DNA of 64,000 nucleotides. Origin: Oscillospiraceae bacterium (GTDB lineage Bacteria > Bacillota > Clostridia > Oscillospirales > Oscillospiraceae). The notes below the pieces were generated by a model. It was given only the letters and a program-made list of their open reading frames with translations. It made no database searches and had not been told where the DNA came from. The stretch lies in assembly GCA_015068305.1 (NCBI GenBank), contig SVKV01000006.1, forward strand, positions 1-64,000. Direction: 5' to 3'. Shown here one piece after another: positions 6,618 to 15,401 of this stretch; the stretch's first letter is position 1; every line of letters starts with the position of its first letter. Position numbers and translations under genes: made by a program.

Positions 6618-9062
6618 TCAGTTGTGGTTCAAAAATTTGTTGATTCTCTGCTTAAGTGTCTTTTTTGGGGAGGTGGACTCATCTTGCTTGGTTGTGGAGA
6701 AACCGTTGCCCTGTAGTGCAGGGCAATCCGTTTGCACGGATGCGGGAACAGTAAATCCTGTGTTCAGATAGTTGTCAATTTCTTTCCGGAGATTGGCGAT
6801 ATCATTTTGGTACTTTTCATTTTCAGATTCCAAAGCTTTAACACGATTGGACATGCCGATAAACTTGCGCATATGATCGACATTTAGAGTGCGCATTGTT
6901 TCGATACCTGCTTTTGTCGGGCAAACGAGTGCATTTTCTAACCATGCCATAGCACGTTCTTTTTCGAAATGAATACACCTGTTAACGGCAACGTAGTCGA
7001 TGGGCGCATATGCCCGGTCACTGTTACAGATATCGTCAGGATTCAGGAATAGACGATCTCTCAGGCCGAGGGCATCGGCAACTGTTTCAAAACGAGTGAT
7101 GCCACGGCTTGCGTTGCCTATAGCGGCATAGGGCTTCTCATAAATAATGCCGAAGCAGGTACCATGATGAGAGTCGGTCATAAGGTAGGAACAATTTTTG
7201 ATGTAGTACAGGAACTGACTCGAAGTGATCCTGGGCAGAATCGTACCGACATGCCAATTATTGATGGCATAATTGTGCTCCTTCAATCCCAGAATTGTGA
7301 TAATTTCAAGGTTTTCATGTTCAGCAATCGCTCTTGCGGCTGCTTCCTTTTCGGGGGTTGGGTCAAGAATATAACAAAGAAGATATTTTCGGTCGATTAC
7401 ATCATGAACCTTGTCTGCTACACGGTTATAGTCCTCTTTAGTACAAAGGAAAACAGGATCAATAATCTGGTCTGCATCGATGCCAAACCGTTTCTTACAG
7501 ACATCAATACCGGATTTTTCGCGGACGCTGATAGCATCAAAGCGTTTCAGGAAATCTCCTGCGGTAGCACGGACCTCATCGCTTGCATAAAAATCGCTTT
7601 GGCCAAACGATGTGGAAAATGCAATCTTTTTCTTGTCCTTATCAACAAAATCAAGGAAGAACGTATAGCCAACCAAATCTGTGCTTCCGCCTGTCCACAT
7701 CTGGTCAGAACCTAACATAAAGGAGTCACAGAACTGGTTGAATTCATACATTTTATCAAAGCTGCGGGTTTTGCCGATATGGAAGAACTGGGAAAGAAAA
7801 TCAACGGTATACTTGATTTCAGGCTCCCATGGCGTACCATTCACCTTGGCGATGGGAACCATTAAGACCTGTTTGCCCAGGTTTTCAAGAATTGTACCTA
7901 AAGCATAGTAGGTCAGCGAACTGCCATAGTTAGAGGCAAACCACCAGCCAACAATGCCTACGTCATAACGCATGCCACGGCCATACCATAGTGCTTTGTG
8001 ATAACCATAGTCCTTCAAATGAGAAAAGAAAAACTTTCTGGAAGGGTGAGGAGGGGTCGGATGGCGGAGCTGACCATTAAACTGGCTCATGAAATCCAGA
8101 GGAATAGGTTCGCATAGCTTCATGCGGGAACGCAGTTTCTGGAAGAGCTTCTGTCCGTGTTTTGAGTTGACCAAAACGAGAGACGTACCCTTTCGGTCAT
8201 CATACGAGGGATTATGACGGTGAACCTGCCAGCAGTCTGCCATTGTAATGTCAGCGATACGTTCTGCTCTGGCATAGGGGCAACTGTAGCAATTGGTTCG
8301 ATTGATAATACCGTCCAGGAATCCCTTATACCACATACCTTCGTTCCAGGCAGCTTTTTTTACTTCGCCGTTTTTCAGGTAAACCACGGTGGGCGTAGAC
8401 CAAGTGTAATGTACCTTGTCACGGAAGTCGACCTTTGCAATCTCCTTCCCTTCGGAGAATTCCTTGATAAAGGACTGATAGGCAGTTACGGAATTAGAAC
8501 CGTGGCACACGAGGTCTGCGGTGTACAGATTCTCATATTCCTTACCCAGATAACCATAAAGACCGGCAATCTGACAGGGGCAGCCGGTATATAAAACCAT
8601 GCGTCCCTGATCAAGATACTGTTTTGCCTGCCTGTATGTCAGCTCTGTATCGCTTTGCACATATTTGGATCCACGCAAAGGTGCTAAATCTGCTTTATAC
8701 TCAGCCCAAATATGATGCACGAACTGATAGTCATCTGTGTATGCAGCACCACATACGGCGCCACCATGTTCAAGCACGTAGTCAGCCAACAAAGAGAACA
8801 TGCCACCGGAAGAACTCTTAAGACGAACATCATCTGCAGCCCATACAGCATAGCTTGCAGGCTTATCATGAAACTTCAGCGGATTCAGGGCGGGACAGAC
8901 GTTCTGGCATAAACCGCAGTTAACACATGTATCTGTTACCTTGGGGAAGATAAAACCCTCTTCATCATATTCCATGACGATTGCGTTTGTAGGGCATTTG
9001 TTATAGCAAGCACCACAGCCGGTACATTGATCGTGCGATACCTGATTGATTGTTTTATCCAT
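6618..9062 (-). CDS. Fe-S/F420-hydrogenase-beta-like and polysaccharide pyruvyl transferase fusion
   Basis: An 814-residue two-enzyme fusion. Residues 14-54 carry two ferredoxin-type [4Fe-4S] motifs (CTGCGACYNKCP and CVNCGLCQNVCP). A region of the coenzyme F420 hydrogenase/dehydrogenase beta-subunit type follows, to about residue 330, with further cysteines (NCYSCPYA). From about 370, VGIVGWWFASNYGSSLTYYA begins a polysaccharide pyruvyl transferase domain, with MLGSDQMW and MTDSHHGTCFGI motifs typical of that family. The tail contains a short coiled coil (about 745-770). The pyruvyl transferase domain would modify a sugar of the surface glycan; what the redox half does is unknown. The start is ATG at 9062, preceded by AAAGGAG. 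Last gene of the minus-strand operon behind glf and two GT2 genes. Confidence 0.85.
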   Translation of the reverse strand: MDKTINQVSHDQCTGCGACYNKCPTNAIVMEYDEEGFIFPKVTDTCVNCGLCQNVCPALNPLKFHDKPASYAVWAADDVRLKSSSGGMFSLLADYVLEHGGAVCGAAYTDDYQFVHHIWAEYKADLAPLRGSKYVQSDTELTYRQAKQYLDQGRMVLYTGCPCQIAGLYGYLGKEYENLYTADLVCHGSNSVTAYQSFIKEFSEGKEIAKVDFRDKVHYTWSTPTVVYLKNGEVKKAAWNEGMWYKGFLDGIINRTNCYSCPYARAERIADITMADCWQVHRHNPSYDDRKGTSLVLVNSKHGQKLFQKLRSRMKLCEPIPLDFMSQFNGQLRHPTPPHPSRKFFFSHLKDYGYHKALWYGRGMRYDVGIVGWWFASNYGSSLTYYALGTILENLGKQVLMVPIAKVNGTPWEPEIKYTVDFLSQFFHIGKTRSFDKMYEFNQFCDSFMLGSDQMWTGGSTDLVGYTFFLDFVDKDKKKIAFSTSFGQSDFYASDEVRATAGDFLKRFDAISVREKSGIDVCKKRFGIDADQIIDPVFLCTKEDYNRVADKVHDVIDRKYLLCYILDPTPEKEAAARAIAEHENLEIITILGLKEHNYAINNWHVGTILPRITSSQFLYYIKNCSYLMTDSHHGTCFGIIYEKPYAAIGNASRGITRFETVADALGLRDRLFLNPDDICNSDRAYAPIDYVAVNRCIHFEKERAMAWLENALVCPTKAGIETMRTLNVDHMRKFIGMSNRVKALESENEKYQNDIANLRKEIDNYLNTGFTVPASVQTDCPALQGNGFSTTKQDESTSPKKTLKQRINKFLNHN

Positions 9063-9082
9063 AGGGGTCTCCTTTTTGTGGG

Positions 9083-10045
9083 TTAGATATCTCCTCGTCT
9101 AACGGTATTAGCAAGTGTTGCGATATGGGCGGGCATATTATCCAGGTGCTGAGACAAAGCAAAGTCTTGAATCAAAGCATTCACTTCCTGTAAATGCTCT
9201 GCAGCCTGCGTTACCTGAGTGCTGCGGATATCCGCCACCAGGAATTCCAGCAACCACTGAGTAAAGTCCTTTCCGTACAGATCAAGCCAACCCTGGCTCT
9301 TCCAATAATCACAGATGACTCTGGTCAGGAATAAGTGCTTTCTGATCTTCTCGTCCATATCGTCGTGGTTGGTCTGCATGAGAGATCCCTCACGGTACCA
9401 GCGATAATTGTACAGCTTATCAGAAATAAATGCATAGTTCTTGCCGTGGGGAAAAGCTTCCATCTGGAAGACAGTATCCTCGCCGTATTTGATGCTTTCA
9501 TCAAACAGAAGCTTGTGCTCCGTAAAGAAGGTTCGGCTGTAGGCATGACGCCAGACAAAAGGCTTGGCTGCAGGCTCATTGAACAAGACATCAGGGGTGA
9601 ACTCCCAACGGCGGTGTGTGCGGACCGTTAGGACATGATAATACCAGTTTGTGGCACGAGGTGTTGTGGGAAAGATATGCGTTCCAAAAATGACCACATC
9701 AGTGGGTGCCTCCAGAGTTTCACACCAAACACGCTCACAGGCATTTAAAGCAAGGGAGTCGTCCGAATCCAGAAACATTAGGTAGCTTCCGGATGAACAG
9801 GCGATACCGGCATTACGGGCGGAGGATAGGCCACCGTTAGGCTTGTTCACAATCTTGATGCGGTTATCACGCTTTGCAAATTCCTGCAGGATCTGCAGGG
9901 AAGAGTCAGTACTGCCGTCATTGACACAGATGATCTCGATATCGTATAAGGTCTGGTTGATACAACTGTGCAGACAGGCGCTCAGATACTTTTCTACATT
10001 ATATACTGGAACAATTATAGAAATCTTAACAGGAAGTCCACTCAT
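9083..10045 (-). CDS. GT2 family glycosyltransferase
   Basis: A 320-residue GT2 with ISIIVPVYNVEKYLSACLHS, IICVNDGSTDSS and FLDSDDS (DXD equivalent, about residues 93-99), all well preserved. The remainder resembles the C-terminal half of family 2 enzymes acting on capsular or teichoic glycans, without membrane segments. Its ATG overlaps the stop of the upstream GT gene as ATGA (10042-10045), so the two are translationally coupled. Linkage and donor cannot be assigned; UDP-galactofuranose is one candidate donor because glf is in the same operon. Confidence 0.88.
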   Translation of the reverse strand: MSGLPVKISIIVPVYNVEKYLSACLHSCINQTLYDIEIICVNDGSTDSSLQILQEFAKRDNRIKIVNKPNGGLSSARNAGIACSSGSYLMFLDSDDSLALNACERVWCETLEAPTDVVIFGTHIFPTTPRATNWYYHVLTVRTHRRWEFTPDVLFNEPAAKPFVWRHAYSRTFFTEHKLLFDESIKYGEDTVFQMEAFPHGKNYAFISDKLYNYRWYREGSLMQTNHDDMDEKIRKHLFLTRVICDYWKSQGWLDLYGKDFTQWLLEFLVADIRSTQVTQAAEHLQEVNALIQDFALSQHLDNMPAHIATLANTVRRGDI

Positions 10046-11223
10046 TTGCTTACCCTCCCAATGATCTTTTTGACAAACAGTTTGATTGTGTAGAGAAGGC
10101 CGTGTTCGCGAATGCAGTCGAAGCCGCCGAGGATCTTATCCAACAGATAGGGAACTTCCTTGCCATTGATTGTGCGCTTGGGCTTGGGTGCTGCTTCGTA
10201 AAAATCAGGGGCAGGTTCACCATTTTTAATCTTAACCTGGATCATGTGATAGCGGTCAGGGTCTTCAATGATCTGGTTTACCGCCTTCCACTTATACCAC
10301 TCAAAGTAAGCTTTATTCAGAAGACCATCCAGCTGATGCCGACGGAAATCTTCAGCGAAGCGCTGAATGAATTCAGCCTGGAGGGGCTCGGCCAGGCGCT
10401 CATAATTCCAGTTATAGCTATCGTATTTTACGCGGACCATAACCGGTTCAACAATCCCTTTTTCCACGGGGTGGTCGTTTAGAAAGCGCTCCATCTCTTC
10501 GTATTCATCGCAAATGCAGTAAACCTTGCCAGGGGAGTTGATAGAAGAAGCCTCGTTGTCCTGGCGATAGTGCAGGAAGCACTCCTCCATCAATCGGACT
10601 CGCTGGGCGCAGACCCATACCTTAAAGTTGAAACTGGCATCCTGATAGGATGCGCCGGGGGTCTCATTGAAGCGAATGTTATTGGAGCGGATGAAATCTT
10701 TGCGGTAGATCGCAGACCAAATGGTGGGCTTGATGTTGAAGAACTCCACCATTTCCATCTTGGACTTGAAAGCGGTCAAAGGACAGAAAGTACGGTTGCT
10801 GGTTGCGGAAGATGCAATAGGAGCAGGTGTGTTAGTTTCAGTAGGTTTGGAAAAATAGAAGAAGAAGCCGGACTTAACAACATCCAGGTCATGCTCTTTG
10901 GCAGTAGCATATAACTTCTCAAACATATCCAGTTCGGCGTAATCGTCGGATTCGATAATGCCAATATACTCACCGGTAGCCATGTCAAAGCCGCGGTTCA
11001 TGCTGTCGCCGTAACCGGCATTAGGCTTGTCAATGATTTTGATTCGGCAATCCTTTTCAGCATACTCTTGAATAATAGACAGTGTGGAATCTTTGGATCC
11101 ATCGTTTACACAGATAATTTCGATATCCTGCAGGGTCTGATTAATGACACTGTCGAGACACTGGTGCAAATATTTTTCTACATTGTAACAGGGAATGACA
11201 ATAGACACTTTGGGAGAACTCAT
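10042..11223 (-). CDS. GT2 family glycosyltransferase
   Basis: A 393-residue GT2: VSIVIPCYNVEKYLHQCLDS, ICVNDGSKDST, the GYGDSMNRGFDMATGEYIGI helix and an IIESDDY metal site near residue 89, where ESDD replaces the more usual DADD. The C-terminal extension after about residue 240 is soluble and of unknown role. It sits between glf (27-base gap) and another GT2 (4-base overlap). The order suggests successive additions to the same glycan. Specificity is unknown. Confidence 0.88.
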   Translation of the reverse strand: MSSPKVSIVIPCYNVEKYLHQCLDSVINQTLQDIEIICVNDGSKDSTLSIIQEYAEKDCRIKIIDKPNAGYGDSMNRGFDMATGEYIGIIESDDYAELDMFEKLYATAKEHDLDVVKSGFFFYFSKPTETNTPAPIASSATSNRTFCPLTAFKSKMEMVEFFNIKPTIWSAIYRKDFIRSNNIRFNETPGASYQDASFNFKVWVCAQRVRLMEECFLHYRQDNEASSINSPGKVYCICDEYEEMERFLNDHPVEKGIVEPVMVRVKYDSYNWNYERLAEPLQAEFIQRFAEDFRRHQLDGLLNKAYFEWYKWKAVNQIIEDPDRYHMIQVKIKNGEPAPDFYEAAPKPKRTINGKEVPYLLDKILGGFDCIREHGLLYTIKLFVKKIIGRVSK

Positions 11224-11250
11224 CTTTATACCTCGCTTGTTGCGTGTGAA

Positions 11251-12345
11251 TTAAATAATATGTTTTAGGTCGTCCAGTGCAGCACGGATGACTTTATCCA
11301 TATCGTAGTAGCGGTACTGGCCCAGACGGCCACCGAAAATCACATTGCCCTGGGCGTCGGCAAGCTCTTTGTACTTGGCATAAAGAGCGCCATTTTCCGC
11401 ATCGTTGACGGGGTAATAGGGTTCCATGCCGGGTTTCCATTCAGCGGAGTACTCCTTGCTGATGATGGTGGTAGGCTGCTTGCCGAATTCAAAGTGTTTG
11501 TGCTCGATGATGCGGGTAAAGGGCTGGTCCCAGGAGGTGTAGTTGACCACAGCATTGCCCTGGTAGTCTTCCATATCCAGCTCCTCAGTTTCAAACCGGA
11601 CACTGCGGTACTGGAGATTGCCCAGCTTGTAGTCAAAATACTCGTCGATACAGCCGGTATAGACGATCCTGTCTGCGATATTGGGCTCCTGGCGGATGAG
11701 ATCCTTAAAATCTACCCCCAGACGAACCTCTACACCCACCAGCATTTTCTCCACCATGGCGGTGTAGCCGCCAATGGGGATACCCTGGTAGCGGTCGTTG
11801 AAGTAATTATTGTCGTAAGTAAAGCGGCAGGGGAGGCGCTTGATAATAAAAGCGGGGAGTTCCTTGCAGTCCCGGCCCCACTGCTTTTCGGTGTAATCCT
11901 TCACAAGCTTGGTATAAACATCCGTACCCACCAGACTCAGAGCCTGCTCTTCCAGATTCCTGGGTTCGGTGATGTTCAGTGCCGCACGCTGCTGGGCTAT
12001 CTTTTCTTTTGCCTGGGCAGGTGTGCGAATCCCCCACATTTTGGAGAAGGTATTCATGTTGAAGGGGAGATTGTACAGCTCATCCTTGTATACTGCGATG
12101 GGACTGTTGATGTAATTGTTAAACTCAGAAAACTGGTTTACATAATCCCAAACTTCCTTGTCGCTGGTGTGGAAAATGTGAGCACCGTACTTGTGGACAT
12201 TGATGCCGGAAATGCTCTCGGTATAGATGTTGCCGGCGATATGATCCCGGCGATCAATAACAAGGCACTTTTTGCCGGATTTCGTCAGCTCATGGGCAAA
12301 AACAGCACCATAAAGACCGGCGCCCACAATCAGATAATCATACAT
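11251..12345 (-). CDS. glf: UDP-galactopyranose mutase
   Basis: Flavoenzyme that interconverts UDP-galactopyranose and UDP-galactofuranose, the donor for galactofuranose residues in bacterial glycans. The 364 residues match the family length. The FAD-binding LIVGAGLYGAVFAHEL is at residues 4-19, VIDRRDHIAGNIYT follows, and the GAHIFHTSDKEVWDYV and GRLGQYRYYDMDKVI signatures of this family are present. First gene of the minus-strand polysaccharide operon, with a good promoter 60-90 bases upstream. Its presence is the best evidence that the locus makes a galactofuranose-containing polymer. Confidence 0.95.
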   Translation of the reverse strand: MYDYLIVGAGLYGAVFAHELTKSGKKCLVIDRRDHIAGNIYTESISGINVHKYGAHIFHTSDKEVWDYVNQFSEFNNYINSPIAVYKDELYNLPFNMNTFSKMWGIRTPAQAKEKIAQQRAALNITEPRNLEEQALSLVGTDVYTKLVKDYTEKQWGRDCKELPAFIIKRLPCRFTYDNNYFNDRYQGIPIGGYTAMVEKMLVGVEVRLGVDFKDLIRQEPNIADRIVYTGCIDEYFDYKLGNLQYRSVRFETEELDMEDYQGNAVVNYTSWDQPFTRIIEHKHFEFGKQPTTIISKEYSAEWKPGMEPYYPVNDAENGALYAKYKELADAQGNVIFGGRLGQYRYYDMDKVIRAALDDLKHII

Positions 12346-12401
12346 AGTGGTATTCCTTTCTATAAGTGTTGAGTCTAAGTCAAGACCACAATTATTACAA
12401 T

Positions 12402-12430
12402 ATTATAATACACGGCATGTAAAAAAGCAA
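12402..12430 (-). promoter_or_regulatory. sigma-A promoter of the glf operon
   Basis: On the minus strand TTGCTT, 17 bases, TATAAT (plus-strand positions 12425-12430 and 12402-12407), upstream of the glf start at 12345. Confidence 0.75.
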
Positions 12431-12506
12431 TCGTATAATCTATAATACCATAACACGGTAAATGTTTAATAAAGAGGTGATACACTGAACCTGGTTAAAA
12501 ACTATC

Positions 12507-12534
12507 TTGAAAAAGAATTCAAAACTGATATAAT
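12507..12534 (+). promoter_or_regulatory. sigma-A promoter of the ktrB operon
   Basis: TTGAAA, 16 bases, TATAAT, with an extended -10 (TGATATAAT). It diverges from the glf promoter with about 75 bases between the two -35 boxes. Confidence 0.75.
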
Positions 12535-12593
12535 ATAAAATTATATTATGGATAAGTGTTTGTATTGTAAATACAAGGAAAGGGGGAGAAGTC

Positions 12594-13973
12594 GTGCTGC
12601 AGAAAGATTCCAAGGGAAGCTTTGTGGTTGGCAAGAGAAACCGGGCGCTGAGTCCGACCAAGGTGATCGCGCTGACCTTTGCGCTGATTATTCTGACCGG
12701 AGCGCTGCTGCTGATGCTTCCCATTGCCTCCCGAAGCGGTATTTCCTGCGGCTTCCGGCCGGCCCTCTTTACGGCCACTTCTGCTACCTGCGTCACGGGA
12801 CTGGTGCTCTACGACACCTGGACCCAGTGGAGCTGGTTCGGTCAGATTGTCATCATCAGCCTCATTGAGATCGGCGGTCTGGGTTTTATGTCCGCGGCTT
12901 CTCTGGTGGTCTTTCTGTTTCGGAAAAAGGTGGGGCTGAAGCAGCGGCTTGTGATGGCCCAGGCCTTGAGCCTGACAGATATGGAAGATGTGGTCAAGCT
13001 GCAGAAGGTGGTGATCTTCGGCAGCCTGGGCGTTCAGAGTGTGGGTGCGGCGATTCTATTTGTCCGGTTCCTGCCGGAGTTTGGCTTTCGGCGGGCGCTG
13101 CGCTGGGGTGTGTTCCACTCCATATCCGCTTTCTGCAACGCAGGCTTTGATATTTTTGGCTGTATGGAGCCCGGCTCCAGTCTGATTCTCTTTAACTCTG
13201 ATCCTGTGGTGATTCTGACGCTGGGTGCGCTGGTGATTGTGGGCGGCCTGGGTTTTCTGGTCTGGCAGGAAATTGTACAGGTGCGCAATTTCAAAAAATT
13301 CAGCGTCTATACCAAGCTGGTGCTGCTGATGAGCGGCGGATTGCTGGCTCTGGGAACAGTCTGTTTCTGTGCGCTGGAATGGAGTAATCCCGGAACACTG
13401 GGACCTATGAGCATCGGGGATAAGATCCTTAATGGCTTTTTCCAGTCTGTGACGGTTCGTACCGCTGGTTTTGCTGCCGTCGACCAGGCGGCGCTGACCG
13501 ATGCGGGCAAGGCGGTTTCTCTGGTGCTGATGTTTATCGGCGGATCTTCCGGTTCCACCGCCGGCGGTGTCAAGACCGTGACGATGGTGGTGCTGCTGCT
13601 GTTTCTGGCAGCCCGGGCCCGGGGCCGGGACTCGGTCAGCGTATTCAGACGCACCATTCCCAATTCTCAGGTTCTGGATGCCATGACCATTGGATCGATC
13701 GTGATGGGTCTTGCAATTTTTGGAAGTATTTTCATCTGTGTTACATCGTCGGTGTCCTTTGTGGATGCGGCTTTTGAAACGGTTTCTGCCTTGGCAACGG
13801 TGGGCCTGACGGCAGGTGTTACTCCGTCTTTAAGCATCCCGGCACAGATTTTGATGATCGTTTATATGTATTTCGGACGGGTGGGTGTTCTGACCATCAG
13901 CCTGGGCTTCCTGATGGGAAACAGGGCGCAGGACCGGTTCCAGTATGCCCAGACCAATCTGCTCATCGGCTAG
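12594..13973 (+). CDS. ktrB: Potassium uptake translocation subunit, TrkH/KtrB family
   Basis: A 459-residue membrane protein of the SKT superfamily: four M1-P-M2 repeats forming a K+ (sometimes Na+-coupled) translocation pore. Selectivity-filter glycines appear in TSATCVTGLVLYDT, SISAFCNAGFDIFG, VTVRTAGFAAVD and SALATVGLTAGV, one per repeat. The start is GTG at 12594, preceded by AGGGGGAG. The regulator KtrA follows 9 bases after the stop, as expected for a two-gene Ktr system. The KtrB/KtrA naming over TrkH/TrkA rests on the small partner and the Gram-positive context. Confidence 0.9.
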   Translation: MLQKDSKGSFVVGKRNRALSPTKVIALTFALIILTGALLLMLPIASRSGISCGFRPALFTATSATCVTGLVLYDTWTQWSWFGQIVIISLIEIGGLGFMSAASLVVFLFRKKVGLKQRLVMAQALSLTDMEDVVKLQKVVIFGSLGVQSVGAAILFVRFLPEFGFRRALRWGVFHSISAFCNAGFDIFGCMEPGSSLILFNSDPVVILTLGALVIVGGLGFLVWQEIVQVRNFKKFSVYTKLVLLMSGGLLALGTVCFCALEWSNPGTLGPMSIGDKILNGFFQSVTVRTAGFAAVDQAALTDAGKAVSLVLMFIGGSSGSTAGGVKTVTMVVLLLFLAARARGRDSVSVFRRTIPNSQVLDAMTIGSIVMGLAIFGSIFICVTSSVSFVDAAFETVSALATVGLTAGVTPSLSIPAQILMIVYMYFGRVGVLTISLGFLMGNRAQDRFQYAQTNLLIG

Positions 13974-13982
13974 GAGGAACAT

Positions 13983-14630
13983 ATGAAGTCTTATCTTGTA
14001 ATCGGACTGGGTCTGTTTGGTGCAGAGGTTGCCAGACAGCTGTGCAGCCTGGGCTGCGAGGTGCTGGCCATGGATATCAACAGCACTCTGGTGCAGCAGG
14101 TGGCCAACGATGTGACCCATGCGGTGGTGGGTGACGGCAAGGACAAAGAGGTGCTGAAGGCTTTGGATGCAGGCAGCTTTGACTGCGCCATCATTGCTAT
14201 TGGCGACGACCTGTCGGCTTCCATTCTGACCACCATGAATCTGAAGGAACTGAATGTGCCCTATGTGGTCTGCAAGGCCCACGACGAGACTCACCGCCGG
14301 GTGCTGGAAAAGCTGGGTGTGGACCGGGTCATCATCCCTGAGTGTGAATTTGCCGGAAAGCTGGCCCGGAGCCTTTCTTCCCACAATGTGCTGGACTATA
14401 TCGAGCTTTCCAAGGACTATGGCATTCTGGAAGTGCCGGCTCCCAAAAGCTGGGTGGGTAAGACCATCCTGGAGCTGAATGTCCGGGCAAAGCTGGGCGT
14501 GAATATTATTGCGGTGGAAAATAAGGAAACGACCAATGTTTCTCCTTCTGCAAATTACCGGATTGAAGCGGGAGATATCATGGTGGTGCTGGGTGAGAAT
14601 AAAGCATTGGAAGCGGTGCAGAAGCTATGA
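13983..14630 (+). CDS. ktrA: Potassium uptake regulatory subunit, KtrA/TrkA family
   Basis: A 215-residue cytoplasmic RCK protein that forms a ring on the KtrB channel and gates it by nucleotide (ATP/ADP or NAD) binding. The N-terminal Rossmann fold has VIGLGLFGAEVARQL (GxGxxG at about 8-13) and MDINSTLVQQ, the acidic end of strand 2. Residues from about 135 form the RCK C-terminal (TrkA_C) ligand domain. It overlaps the next gene by four bases (ATGA at 14627-14630), so a potassium system and an RNA methyltransferase are coupled in one transcript. Confidence 0.92.
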   Translation: MKSYLVIGLGLFGAEVARQLCSLGCEVLAMDINSTLVQQVANDVTHAVVGDGKDKEVLKALDAGSFDCAIIAIGDDLSASILTTMNLKELNVPYVVCKAHDETHRRVLEKLGVDRVIIPECEFAGKLARSLSSHNVLDYIELSKDYGILEVPAPKSWVGKTILELNVRAKLGVNIIAVENKETTNVSPSANYRIEAGDIMVVLGENKALEAVQKL

Positions 14631-15379
14631 TGACAGAACGAATTTCCTCCCGGAAGAATCCGCTGCTGCAGCAGGTGAAGAAGCTGCTTTCCTCCAAAAA
14701 GGAGCGGGAAGCGGCAGGCCTTTTCGTGGCGGACGGAACCAAGCTGCTGGCAGAAGCGGTGAAATATTACCCCGGACTGGATACGGTGATCCTGTCTGAC
14801 GGAGTGGAAGCACAGATTCCGGAGCATGTGCGCCTCGTGCGGGTGCCAGAGGATGTAATGGCCTCCATTTCTCCCATGGAAACACCCCAGGGGGCACTGT
14901 TTCTGTGCCGGCTGCCGGAAAAAACGGAGTTCCGGCCCAAGCCCGGTATGCTGTTGCTGGACGGAATCCAGGACCCCGGCAATATCGGTACCATTTTGAG
15001 AACCGCCGATGCGCTGGAGGTTCCGGTTGTGCTGCTGGAAGGCTGTGCCGATCCCTACAGCCATAAGGTGGTCCGGGCTTCCATGGGCGCAGTGTTCCGC
15101 ACACCGGTGCTCCAGACCACCTGGGAGAAGGCAAGGGCAGCCTGCGCAGAAGCCGGGATTCCGGTGGGCGTGACGGCCCTGTCTGACCGGGCAAAGGATC
15201 TGCGCAGGGCAGACCTTTCCAAAATGGCGGTGGTCATCGGCAGTGAAGGCCGGGGCGTCCGGAAAGAGATCCTGGATGCGGCGGACGCAGAGCTGATCAT
15301 CCCCATGAATCCCAGATGTGAATCGCTGAATGCGGCAGTTGCCGCATCCATCGTCATGTGGGAAATGACAGAACTTTAA
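14627..15379 (+). CDS. TrmH/SpoU-family RNA 2'-O-methyltransferase
   Basis: SAM-dependent RNA ribose methyltransferase of the SPOUT (knotted) class, probably acting on 23S rRNA or tRNA. An N-terminal substrate-binding domain (ISSRKNPLLQQVKKLLSSKK, VADGTKLLAEAV) precedes the three SpoU motifs: LLDGIQDPGNIGTILRTADA (about residues 115-134), VVIGSEGRGV and IPMNPRCESLNAAVAASI. At 250 residues it resembles the YsgA/RlmB-like group found beside such genes in Firmicutes. The exact target nucleotide is not predictable. It lies 22 bases before dprA. Confidence 0.88.
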   Translation: MMTERISSRKNPLLQQVKKLLSSKKEREAAGLFVADGTKLLAEAVKYYPGLDTVILSDGVEAQIPEHVRLVRVPEDVMASISPMETPQGALFLCRLPEKTEFRPKPGMLLLDGIQDPGNIGTILRTADALEVPVVLLEGCADPYSHKVVRASMGAVFRTPVLQTTWEKARAACAEAGIPVGVTALSDRAKDLRRADLSKMAVVIGSEGRGVRKEILDAADAELIIPMNPRCESLNAAVAASIVMWEMTEL

Positions 15380-15401
15380 AGACAGAAAGAGGGGAAAGAA
15401 A

